A stretch of 35,725 nucleotides of DNA, taken from assembly GCA_000431975.1 (NCBI GenBank), contig HF988617.1, forward strand, positions 1-35,725, read 5' to 3'. The position numbers were made by a program, and so were the translations under genes. This document shows positions 6,663 through 15,003 of this stretch, piece after piece. The notes beneath the pieces were generated by a model, which made no database searches, was not told the DNA's origin, and saw only the letters and a program-made list of their open reading frames with translations. Position 1 is the first letter of the stretch. The number at the start of each line of letters is the position of its first letter. Source of the stretch: Prevotella sp. CAG:924. Lineage in GTDB: Bacteria; Bacteroidota; Bacteroidia; Bacteroidales; Bacteroidaceae.

Positions 6663-8024
6663 ATGCTGATTTCTCCGGAAACTCTCCATTTCATCGCAGA
6701 ACATATCAATGATGACGTCCATCGGCTGGCGCTGAAGAAAGCGCCGGCGGGTGTCGATCTGTCTTTTGCTCTCGATCAGATTCAGGGACGCCAGACCGCG
6801 AGGAAGAAGCTCCCTTCATGGGCAGCCCTCGATGGCATTCTGTATCCGCGTCATCTTTCCATGGAGCAGTGCTCGAGTGAGGTGACGGGTAGGTATAAGC
6901 GCGACATTGTGCAGAGGATGCTTAGGAGAAGTTCAGACTCCTCTTGTCCGCAAAAAGGTTCCATACAGCGTGAATGCTGCCAAAATTCATCCATTCCATC
7001 GACACAGGGTGTTACGTCTATGGCAGACTTGACAGGTGGGCTGGGTGGAGACTTTTCTTGTATTGCGCCCTGCTTTTCCCAGGCCGTTTATGTTGAGCGT
7101 CAACAGGAGTTGTGCGATTTGGCCCGACACAACTTTCCTTTGTTGGGCCTTTCCCATGCAGAGGTGGTCTGTGGCGATGGCGTCGATTTCCTGCAGTCGT
7201 CATCTGTGTCTTTCGGTCTTATTTTTATGGATCCTGCGCGTCGTGACAGTCATGGCGGGCGCACTTATGGCTTGTCTGATTGTACTCCAGATGTATTGCC
7301 GATGATCCCGACGCTGCTCGAGAAGTCCCGTTTCATATTGTTTAAGCTGTCGCCCATGCTCGATATCACGCAGGCGGTCAATAGCATTAATGCGGCGGCT
7401 GGACATGGCGTGGTGAGCAGCATTCATGTCGTATCGGTCGATAATGAGTGTAAGGAGCTGTTAGTAGTGTTACAGTCTGAAGGGGAGGATGAGCCTATGT
7501 TGTATTGCATCAACCTCCGTTCGTCCCTTCCGTTGTCCGATTCGACTATTGTCGGCGGCTTGCAGGAACAGTCTGGTAAGGGCGGTTCTTTGTTCTGTTG
7601 TCCGTGGATCACAGGTTCTGCTGCAGCCCCGGTGGTGACTGATGCCTTACAGCCGGGACAGTTGCTCTTTGAGCCTAACGCCTCCATTATGAAGGCCGGT
7701 TGTTTTGGTCCCGTAGCCGCAACGTATCAGTTGCAGGCAGTTAGTGCCGATTCCCATCTTTTTATTGCAGACGGCATCCATACCGGTCTGCCGGGTCGTA
7801 GCTTTGTCATCGAGCGTGTGTCATCGATGAACCGGAAAGCGCTCCGTAGCTTCCTTGAGGGTGTGGAACGGTCCAATGTGTCAGTGCGTCATTTTCCTTT
7901 ATCGGCGGAGCAGTTGAGAAAGCGGTTGAAACTGCGTGATGGTGGTGAGTATTATCTTTTTGCTACTACCACGCATGACAGCCGGCATGTGTTGCTCCTC
8001 TGTAAGAAAGTCGAATCGTTATAA
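6663..8024 (+). CDS. THUMP-like domain class I SAM-dependent methyltransferase
   Basis: ATG 6663 gives 453 residues. It is preferred over an upstream TTG because a weak -7 box (TACCTTTC, 6651-6658) sits just before it. The N-terminal part is helical. The SAM-binding loop is DLTGGLGGDF (about residues 121-131), followed by an acidic strand with VCGDGVDFL and the motif LIFMDPARRD (about 187-196). The C-terminal 90 residues (GRSFVIERV...LRKRLKLRDGGEYYLFAT) fit the THUMP-like domain that accompanies this family in Bacteroidota. Such enzymes are thought to modify RNA, but the substrate is unknown. A roughly 25-residue serine- and glutamine-rich stretch before the SAM loop looks like a lineage-specific insert. 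Confidence 0.82.
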   Translation: MLISPETLHFIAEHINDDVHRLALKKAPAGVDLSFALDQIQGRQTARKKLPSWAALDGILYPRHLSMEQCSSEVTGRYKRDIVQRMLRRSSDSSCPQKGSIQRECCQNSSIPSTQGVTSMADLTGGLGGDFSCIAPCFSQAVYVERQQELCDLARHNFPLLGLSHAEVVCGDGVDFLQSSSVSFGLIFMDPARRDSHGGRTYGLSDCTPDVLPMIPTLLEKSRFILFKLSPMLDITQAVNSINAAAGHGVVSSIHVVSVDNECKELLVVLQSEGEDEPMLYCINLRSSLPLSDSTIVGGLQEQSGKGGSLFCCPWITGSAAAPVVTDALQPGQLLFEPNASIMKAGCFGPVAATYQLQAVSADSHLFIADGIHTGLPGRSFVIERVSSMNRKALRSFLEGVERSNVSVRHFPLSAEQLRKRLKLRDGGEYYLFATTTHDSRHVLLLCKKVESL

Positions 8025-8048
8025 TGCACTAAAAATTAGACCTTAACC

Positions 8049-8079
8049 TTTGTCGTATTGTTGAAATTCAGTACTTTTG
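8049..8079 (+). promoter_or_regulatory. Canonical promoter of the GNAT-like gene
   Basis: TTTG (8049-8052), 19 bases, TACTTTTG (8072-8079). Transcription would start near 8085, giving a leader of about 80 bases. An AAAGGAG at 8157-8163, rare as a strong ribosome-binding site in this phylum, lies just before the start. Confidence 0.75.
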
Positions 8080-8167
8080 CAAGTTAAAGTGTTGTATGGC
8101 AACAGTAGGGAAGGGAAAGATCCCAGAAAGAAGAATTAAGACTAACGCAATATAAAGGAGAAACAGA

Positions 8168-9319
8168 ATGTCATCTGTAACGATCAAAAGAGTAGAGAAC
8201 CTGAAGGATCTCAAGCGTTTCATAGAGTTTCACTACGATTTGTATGAGGGCAGTCCCTATGATGTGCCCAATCTTTTTAGTGACGATATGAACACCTTGC
8301 GAAAGGACAAGAACGCTGCTTTCGATTTTTGTGAAGCCGAGTATTTCATGGCTTTGCGCGATGGTAAGGTGGTGGGCCGTGTGGCCGCCATCATCAATCA
8401 TAAGGCCAATGAGAAATGGCAGAAGAAAGATGTGCGTTTCGGATGGATCGATTTCATCGACGATCTGGAAGTCAGCACGGCTCTTTTCAAGGCCGTTGAG
8501 GATTGGGGTCGCGAGAAGGGAATGACAGATATAGTCGGTCCGCTCGGGTTCACTGATATGGATCCCGAAGGTATGCTGACATGGGGCTTTGATAAGCTCG
8601 GCACCATGCCTACGATCTACAACTATGATTATTATCCCCGTCATATGGAGAAGCTCGGTGGCTGGGAGAAGGATAACGACTATGTGGAATATTTCATGCG
8701 TGTGCCCAAGGCCGTTCCCGAGAAATATATGAAGATTGCGAAGATGGTCGAGGAACGTTACAATCTTCACGTGAAGAAGCTCACCTATGCCGATATTTAT
8801 AAGCGCGGATATGGCCGCCGTCTTTTTGAACTCATCAACGAGACGTATGCCGACCTTTACGGCTTCTCCGAGCTCAGTGACAAGCAGATCGATCAGTATG
8901 TGAAGATGTATATCCCGATGGTCGATCTCAATCTCATCACAGTGATCGAGGATGGCAATGCCAACAACAAGATCGCCGGCATGGGCATTACCATCCCGTC
9001 GATGAGCCGTGCGCTGCAGCACTGCCGTCGTGGTCGTCTCTGGCCTTTCGGCTGGTGGTATTGTCTTCGTGCCATCAAGTTCCACAAGACAGAGGGAGTC
9101 GATCTCCTATTGTTGGGCTTCCTGCCGGAATACCGTAAGAAGGGAGCCAACGCCCTCCTCTTTGCCGATCTTATTCCCCGCTACATCAAGTATGGCTTCA
9201 AGTGGGGTGAGTCACAGGTGGAGATGGAGAATAACGAAGGCGTGCAGAGTCAGTGGGGACCGCTCAATCCCGAGAACCACAAGCGTCGCCGTTGTTACCG
9301 GAAAGCGATCAGCCGGTAA
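8168..9319 (+). CDS. GNAT-like N-acetyltransferase (383 aa)
   Basis: ATG 8168 follows a purine-rich AAAGGAG site and a canonical promoter. The product begins MSSVTIKRVENLKDLKRFIEF and has no signal peptide. The first half contains RDGKVVGRVAAIINH, a beta-strand and turn typical of GNAT folds. The C-terminal half contains GVDLLLLGFLPEYRKKGANALLFADLIPRYIKYGFKWGESQVEMENN, resembling the acetyl-CoA binding region of a second GNAT-like module. Proteins of this size and pattern are common in Bacteroidota and carry the generic name GNAT acetyltransferase. The substrate is unknown. The gene stands alone between its own promoter and a stem-loop. Confidence 0.75.
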   Translation: MSSVTIKRVENLKDLKRFIEFHYDLYEGSPYDVPNLFSDDMNTLRKDKNAAFDFCEAEYFMALRDGKVVGRVAAIINHKANEKWQKKDVRFGWIDFIDDLEVSTALFKAVEDWGREKGMTDIVGPLGFTDMDPEGMLTWGFDKLGTMPTIYNYDYYPRHMEKLGGWEKDNDYVEYFMRVPKAVPEKYMKIAKMVEERYNLHVKKLTYADIYKRGYGRRLFELINETYADLYGFSELSDKQIDQYVKMYIPMVDLNLITVIEDGNANNKIAGMGITIPSMSRALQHCRRGRLWPFGWWYCLRAIKFHKTEGVDLLLLGFLPEYRKKGANALLFADLIPRYIKYGFKWGESQVEMENNEGVQSQWGPLNPENHKRRRCYRKAISR

Positions 9320-9335
9320 AGTCGGAAAAGAAAGT

Positions 9336-9370
9336 AGCTGCTGACAGTATTGCCGGCAGCTTTGTTTCTT
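9336..9370 (+). terminator. Probable terminator after the GNAT-like gene
   Basis: AGCTGC (9336-9341) pairs with GCAGCT (9356-9361), followed by TTGTTTCTT. The stem is short and the T run interrupted, so strength is doubtful. Confidence 0.45.
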
Positions 9371-9452
9371 ATTATTGCTCTTGCCATCCGGGCATCCGGT
9401 GGTCAATAGGGCGTAGCCCACTTCCCTCATAGTCACGAATTAAATATGAATT

Positions 9453-11429
9453 ATGCCCGAAGAAAAGGATACACAGAAGAATCAGGCCCCACAGCCGGTG
9501 GCCTATACAGACGATAATATTCGCCATCTCTCCGATATGGAGCATGTGCGCACCCGACCAGGTATGTATATCGGACGTCTGGGAGATGGCTCGCTTCCTG
9601 AGGATGGTATTTACGTGTTGCTCAAGGAGGTGATCGACAATTCCATTGACGAGTTCAAGATGAATGCGGGCGACCGCATAGAGGTCGATCTGGAGAACAA
9701 TCTCACCGTCCGTGTGCGCGACTATGGCCGTGGCATACCTCAGGGAAAACTTGTTGAGGCTGTCTCGAAGCTTAACACTGGCGGTAAGTACGACACCCGC
9801 GCATTCAAGAAGAGCGTGGGACTTAACGGTGTTGGTGTGAAGGCTGTCAATGCCCTGAGCTCCCGGTTCGAGGTGAGAAGTTACCGCGAAGGACAGGTAC
9901 GCAAACTTGTCTTTGAAAAAGGTGTTCTCAAGAGCGATGTTACGGAAGCGACTGAGGATGAGAATGGTACGTATATCTTCTTTCGTCCGGACGACAGCCT
10001 GTTCAAGAACTATTCTTTCCATGACGAGATCGTGGAGACGATGCTCTCCAATTATACCTATCTGAACTCCGGCCTGACGATTATGTATAATGGCCGCCGT
10101 ATTCGTTCGCGCAACGGCCTGGAGGATCTCCTGAACGATACGCTGACCGTGCAGCCCCTTTATCCCATTGTCCATATGAAGGGCGAGGACATCGAGATCG
10201 CTTTCACGCATACCAACCAATATGGCGAGGAGTACTATTCTTTCGTCAATGGTCAGCATACCACACAAGGTGGTACCCATCAGAGTGCCTTTAAAGAGCA
10301 CATCGCCAGAACCATCAAGGAGTATTTTGATAAGAATTACGAGTACACCGATATCCGCAATGGCATGGTAGCCGCCATTGCCATCAATGTGGAAGAACCC
10401 GTTTTCGAGTCACAGACGAAGATCAAGCTCGGTTCGACGCTTATGGCTCCGGGAGGCGAGACGATCAATAAGTATGTAGGCGATTTCATCAAGAAGGAGG
10501 TGGACAACTATCTTCATATCCACAAAGAAGATTGTGCCGACCTTTTGGAGAACAAAATCAAGGAGAGCGAGCATGAGCGTAAGGCTATGGCCGGTGTGAC
10601 AAAGCTCGCCCGTGAGCGTGCCAAGAAGGCCAATCTCCATAATCGTAAGTTGCGTGACTGCCGTATACACTTCTGCGATGCGAAGGATGACCGGAAAGAA
10701 GAGTCGTCGATTTTCATCACGGAGGGAGATTCGGCCTCTGGCTCGATCACTAAGAGCCGTGATGTGAATACGCAGGCTGTCTTCTCACTTCGAGGTAAAC
10801 CGCTCAACTCTTTCGGCCTGACCAAGAAAGTGGTGTATGAGAACGAGGAATTCAATCTGTTGCAGGCAGCCCTCGATATCGAGGATGGTCTTGACAATCT
10901 GCGGTATAACAAGGTCATTGTGGCCACAGATGCCGATGTTGACGGTATGCACATCCGTCTGCTGATCATCACCTTCTTCTTGCAGTTCTATCCTGATCTG
11001 ATCAAGAAAGGCCACGTCTACGTGTTGCAGACACCTCTGTTCCGCGTGCGCAACCGCCGTACGAAGATCAAGAATAAGAAAGTCATCGCTGAGGCAGATG
11101 CCAATCTCGGTCCCAAGGAGAAGAAAGGCGATTTCATCGTGCGTTACTGCTATACCGATGAGGAGCGCCAGCGTGCCATCCGCGATCTTGGCCCCGACCC
11201 GGAGATCACACGATTCAAGGGACTTGGAGAGATCTCTCCAGAGGAATTCGTCCATTTTATCGGTCCGGATATGCGCCTTGAGCAGGTGACGCTGCACAAG
11301 AACGACCAGGTGCAGAAGCTGCTCGAATATTATATGGGAAAAAATACCATGGAGCGTCAGAACTTCATCATCGACAATCTTGTCATCGAGGAAGATCTCC
11401 CTGAGGAGGACTCTGCGCCCTTGGATTAA
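9453..11429 (+). CDS. parE: DNA topoisomerase IV subunit B
   Basis: The protein has 658 residues, a normal length. It is the ATP-binding subunit of the type IIA enzyme that decatenates chromosomes. The GHKL ATPase part is complete: EVIDNSIDEF (Mg/ATP), RDYGRGIP, and the glycine-rich lid GLNGVGVKAVNALS. The transducer follows. The TOPRIM domain shows ITEGDSASG and ATDADVDGMH, the acidic metal-binding residues. It ends with RFKGLGEISPEEF, the usual B-subunit tail. The length and the lack of GyrB-type insertions favour ParE over GyrB, but gyrase B cannot be fully excluded without comparison. The S41 protease gene starts 14 bases after the stop, so the two are probably cotranscribed. No clear promoter was seen upstream. 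Confidence 0.9.
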   Translation: MPEEKDTQKNQAPQPVAYTDDNIRHLSDMEHVRTRPGMYIGRLGDGSLPEDGIYVLLKEVIDNSIDEFKMNAGDRIEVDLENNLTVRVRDYGRGIPQGKLVEAVSKLNTGGKYDTRAFKKSVGLNGVGVKAVNALSSRFEVRSYREGQVRKLVFEKGVLKSDVTEATEDENGTYIFFRPDDSLFKNYSFHDEIVETMLSNYTYLNSGLTIMYNGRRIRSRNGLEDLLNDTLTVQPLYPIVHMKGEDIEIAFTHTNQYGEEYYSFVNGQHTTQGGTHQSAFKEHIARTIKEYFDKNYEYTDIRNGMVAAIAINVEEPVFESQTKIKLGSTLMAPGGETINKYVGDFIKKEVDNYLHIHKEDCADLLENKIKESEHERKAMAGVTKLARERAKKANLHNRKLRDCRIHFCDAKDDRKEESSIFITEGDSASGSITKSRDVNTQAVFSLRGKPLNSFGLTKKVVYENEEFNLLQAALDIEDGLDNLRYNKVIVATDADVDGMHIRLLIITFFLQFYPDLIKKGHVYVLQTPLFRVRNRRTKIKNKKVIAEADANLGPKEKKGDFIVRYCYTDEERQRAIRDLGPDPEITRFKGLGEISPEEFVHFIGPDMRLEQVTLHKNDQVQKLLEYYMGKNTMERQNFIIDNLVIEEDLPEEDSAPLD

Positions 11430-11443
11430 GATAGAAAACAGTC

Positions 11444-13042
11444 ATGAAATTCTCTTCTAAACGTTGCATAATGCTAGGGGTGATGCTAGTTGCAATCTGC
11501 ACCCAAACGTATGCGCAGCTCCGTCTCGACTTTGGACGGGAAAGTGCTTTGAGAAAGTTGTATATGGCAGAGGCAGCCATCTCTAATCTTTATGTCGACT
11601 CCGTTGATGAGGGCGCTCTGGCAGAGGATGCTATCCGTGGCATGCTCTCAAAGCTCGACCCGCACTCTTCCTACTCTACGGCCAAGGAGACTCAGTCGCT
11701 CAATGAGAGTCTCAATGGTTCGTTCGACGGCATCGGAGTCCAGTTCAACATCCAGCGCGACACGCTGTTGGTCATCCAGACCATCTCTAACGGTCCTTCA
11801 GAGAAAGTCGGCATCTTGCCGGGCGATCGTATCATCTCTGTCAATGACACGGCTATCGCTGGTGTGAAGATGGCTCAGAGTGAGATCATGCGCCGTCTGC
11901 GCGGTCCGAAGGGCACCATAGCCCATTTGGGTGTGATCCGTCGGGGCATAAAGGGTGTGTTGACCTTCGATGTCAAGCGCGACCATATCCCAGTGAAGAC
12001 CATCGATGCTTATTATATGATCCGGCCTCAAATCGGATATATCCGTATTGGCTCGTTCGGTGCGACTACTTATAAGGAGTTTATGGATTGTGTAGATACC
12101 CTTCGCTCGCAGGGCATGGTCGATCTGATCCTCGACTTGGAGGACAACGGCGGTGGTTATCTTCAGGCTGCCGTGCAGATAGCCAATGAGTTCCTCCAGA
12201 AGGACGATCTGTTGGTCTACACGCAGGGACGCCGTACCCGCCGGGCCGATTTCAATGCTGATGGCAATGGCCGGCTGCAGCAAGGCAGGGTATATGTCCT
12301 GATCAACGAGTTCACCGCATCGGCTGCGGAGATCGTCACGGGAGCCTTGCAGGATCAGGACCGTGGCACGGTGGTGGGACGTCGGAGTTTCGGTAAGGGA
12401 CTTGTCCAGCGCCCGATCGACTTTCCCGATGGTAGCATGATGCGTCTTACCGTGGCTCATTATTATACACCTTCCGGCCGTTGCATACAGAAACCATATA
12501 AGAAAGGTGACAAGCTCAATTACGAGATGGAGCTCGATGACCGTTACAAGCATGGCGAGCTTTATTCGGCCGACTCCATCCATTTCGCCGACTCACTTCG
12601 TTATTATACGTTGCGCCAGCATCGTATCGTCTACGGCGGTGGCGGCATCATGCCTGATATCTTCGTTCCTCTCGATACGACGCAGTACACCTCGTTCCAC
12701 CGCAATCTTGTGGCACGCGGCATAGTGCTCCGTCAGGATCTCAGCTTTATGGACACCCACAGAAAATCGCTTCTGGCGGCTTATCCTCATTTCTCCGATT
12801 TCATGGCCCGTTACGAGGTGCCGCAGTCGTTGATCGACTCTGTGATGGCCGAGGGCAAGAAGATGAAGATCGTCGCAAAGGACAAGGAGGAGCTTGAGAA
12901 AACCATTCCGACTCTCAAACTTCAGCTCAAGGCGCTTATCGCACGTGATCTTTGGGACATGAGCCAATATTTCCAGATCATCAATGAGGCGAATCCTATT
13001 GTAAGAAGAGCGGTATCATCAATGAGGCGAATCCTATTATAA
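11444..13042 (+). CDS. S41 family C-terminal processing peptidase, C-terminus altered
   Basis: The protein has 532 residues with a signal peptide (1-24, ending QTYA). A PDZ domain spans about 88-170 (NGSFDGIGVQF, VGILPGDRIISVND). The S41 core follows, with catalytic Ser293 in FTASAAEIV and Lys318 in SFGKGLV, the 25-residue spacing of CtpA/Prc serine-lysine proteases. It acts in the periplasm or at the membrane on protein C-termini. A 38-bp tandem duplication at the end (12977-13014 and 13015-13052) shifts the frame. The current tail is ...VRRAVSSMRRILL, while the second copy in its own frame reads IINEANPIIRRLVEDMTEQ with a stop at 13072-13074, evidently the ancestral end. Catalytic parts are untouched, so activity is probably kept. 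Confidence 0.92.
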   Translation: MKFSSKRCIMLGVMLVAICTQTYAQLRLDFGRESALRKLYMAEAAISNLYVDSVDEGALAEDAIRGMLSKLDPHSSYSTAKETQSLNESLNGSFDGIGVQFNIQRDTLLVIQTISNGPSEKVGILPGDRIISVNDTAIAGVKMAQSEIMRRLRGPKGTIAHLGVIRRGIKGVLTFDVKRDHIPVKTIDAYYMIRPQIGYIRIGSFGATTYKEFMDCVDTLRSQGMVDLILDLEDNGGGYLQAAVQIANEFLQKDDLLVYTQGRRTRRADFNADGNGRLQQGRVYVLINEFTASAAEIVTGALQDQDRGTVVGRRSFGKGLVQRPIDFPDGSMMRLTVAHYYTPSGRCIQKPYKKGDKLNYEMELDDRYKHGELYSADSIHFADSLRYYTLRQHRIVYGGGGIMPDIFVPLDTTQYTSFHRNLVARGIVLRQDLSFMDTHRKSLLAAYPHFSDFMARYEVPQSLIDSVMAEGKKMKIVAKDKEELEKTIPTLKLQLKALIARDLWDMSQYFQIINEANPIVRRAVSSMRRILL

Positions 13043-13052
13043 GAAGACTGGT
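12977..13052 (+). repeat. 38-bp tandem duplication in the S41 gene end
   Basis: Two adjacent 38-base copies (12977-13014, 13015-13052) differ at three positions. The length is not a multiple of three, so the copy number decides which C-terminus is made. Confidence 0.9.
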
Positions 13053-13126
13053 TGAGGACATGACGGAGCAATAGTAGATACCTCTACGAAGCCGGACAAT
13101 ATGCCGGCCGGCGTGTAGTCAATATA

Positions 13127-13172
13127 CCCCCAAGTAATGATATGATGGATATTATTATTTGGGGGCTTTTTT
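13127..13172 (+). terminator. Terminator of the parE-S41 unit
   Basis: CCCCCAAGTAAT pairs with ATTATTTGGGGG with a small mismatch (arms start at 13127 and end at 13165), followed by a T run at 13167-13172. Confidence 0.85.
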
Positions 13173-13385
13173 CATGTTTATATAGTTATTCCTCAAAAAA
13201 CATTTTTGTGAGATATTGTTTTTCTCAAAGGAATGATGCCTGTGGCAGAATGGATGACGATATTTTATAGCCGGATTTATAGATACTGTCTCAAAAAGTG
13301 TGTCTGATAAATCAAAAAAACGACACTTGCGTACCAGCTCGTAAGTTTGTAATTTAGGAGTGTCAAACAACTAAACATACAAACT

Positions 13386-14548
13386 ATGGATTGTAAAAAG
13401 TATAAATATCTGAGTTCATTCGCAAATATGCGGAGAAAGGAAATGGTCTTCATGACCTGATGGAAATTATGTCTGGAAGCATAATGGTGGCAGAACGGGG
13501 CGAATTCCTGCATGAAAGTCTCAGCAATAAGGGCAATGACTATCGTTATAGACATATCTATGGCCAAGGGAGAAAAATGGAATTCCGTATTCCCCGTGAC
13601 TGTTATGGCAACTTTCATCCCCGGGTTCTTGCGATACTTCGCAATCAAGAGGAGGAGTGTGACCGGTTGACCGGAGTCTTATATACCAAGGGGCTTACAC
13701 AGGAACAGGACGGGGATGTCCTTGACGGGATTTACGGCCGGTACTATTCCAAGTCCGGCATTAGCAGGATGGTCGACGGCGTCTGTACCCAGGTAAGCGT
13801 CTGGCTGGAGTGCAGCCTTGAGGGCTACTGCCCGATAATATTCGTAGACTGTGTGTATGTAAAGATTCACCGCAAGCATTCGGTATTCCCGTGAGGCGTT
13901 CCATATGGCATTGGCCGTTACGGAGGAAGGCCTGCACGATGTGTTGGGTATATCAACCTTCCTACAGAGAGCGTAACAGGATGGAGTGATATCCTTGACA
14001 CTTTAAAAGAAAGGGACATCTAAAGGATTGGGCTCATGATAGCAAACGGCATTAAGGGGCTTGATGCCATTGTCGGAGAGAAATTTTCCGGGATGCTGCT
14101 TCAGAGATGCATAACACATCTCAAGCGTAACATATTTGCCAAGGTCAGCTATGGCGACAAGGATGCTCTCGCGGTAGACCTGAGTGATATGTTCCGTACT
14201 GGACAGCGCGACTACACCATAGAGACGGCATGGAGGAAATGGCAGGATATGTGTGACAGGTGGGGCAAAGACTATCGGACATTCAAGCTTATGCGTAACA
14301 ATGGCGACTACAAGGCCCATACAACCTACCTTAACTATGCCCCGGAGATACAGTCTATGATCTACACACCACCAATTGGATTGGATAGAGCGCCAAACCG
14401 CGATTTCAGGAGAGTGACAAGAATGCGTACAACTATGCCCAATGAGGAACCTGTGCTGACACCGACGGGCAGTGTCGCTATGGAACACTGGGCTTTTGAC
14501 CGGCTGCTTCCCAACATAATCTGCGACAAAACTCTGTTTCCTGACTAA
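13386..14548 (+). pseudogene. Decayed IS256-family (mutator) transposase
   Basis: The pieces, read in several frames, cover nearly the full transposase. The N-terminus (MDCKKYKYL) shifts frame near 13405 into EFIRKYAEKGNGLHDLMEIM. The middle piece has LYTKGLTQEQDGDVLDGIYGRYYSKSGISRMVD and the first DDE aspartate in IIFVDCVYVKIHRK. There are further shifts near 13880 and 13958, a stop at about 14021, then IANGIKGLDAIVGE...THLKRNIFAKVSYGDK...GQRDYTIETAW and FRRVTRMRTTMPNEE. Another small disruption lies near 14375, where family members read NWIERL. At least four lesions make it non-functional. It lies between the S41 terminator and the polysaccharide locus. Clear inverted-repeat ends could not be matched. 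Confidence 0.9.
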
Positions 14549-15003
14549 TGGAATAGGCTTTTTTAGCAGAAAGACCTATCTGAAAGCAACAAAGGAGTCG
14601 CCGTCATAACACCCCCGGAAATCTTTGGTTGTCTGTATTGGAGCAGTCATATTGCTAAAGACCGGCTTGCCTGCAGAGTCCATTTTGTTGGCCGGATAAA
14701 CAAAAATAATGGTTTTGATATAGGATATAAAATTATCCATTAACTTTGCATCATCACTCCTAAGACAGACTTGATTCAGATAGACTTAGTGAAACATTAC
14801 CGTGTTGGTGGTGATGAACTTCTGTATGGCTGAAGTTATGGTGTTGTGTAATCATAGATGGTCAAGCTTTATTTGAATGTTGAAGAAGAGAAAAAATATA
14901 TATGATATTGCTGCCTCAGATAATTTGGCTATTTTTGTATGTCAATAATTATTGCGTGGTGGCGGAGTAACTTTGAATTATAAGGATTTTTGCAGTAAAT
15001 ACA
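14549..15003. other. Intergenic region upstream of the SusR-like regulator
   Basis: This holds the downstream flank of the dead transposase, an unproven minus-strand frame of 54 codons (14740 down to 14576, reading MDNFISYIKTIIFVYPANK and onward), and the regulator's promoter region. No other gene was seen. The leader from the -7 box to ATG 15004 is about 250 bases. Confidence 0.5.
14714..14762 (+). promoter_or_regulatory. Promoter of the SusR-like regulator
   Basis: The -7 box TAACTTTG (14741-14748) is perfect. A TTTG (14714-14717) is 23 bases upstream, longer than usual, so an activator may be needed. The sequence through the start, TTTGCATCATCACTCCT, nearly repeats that of the GH97 promoter. 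Confidence 0.6.
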
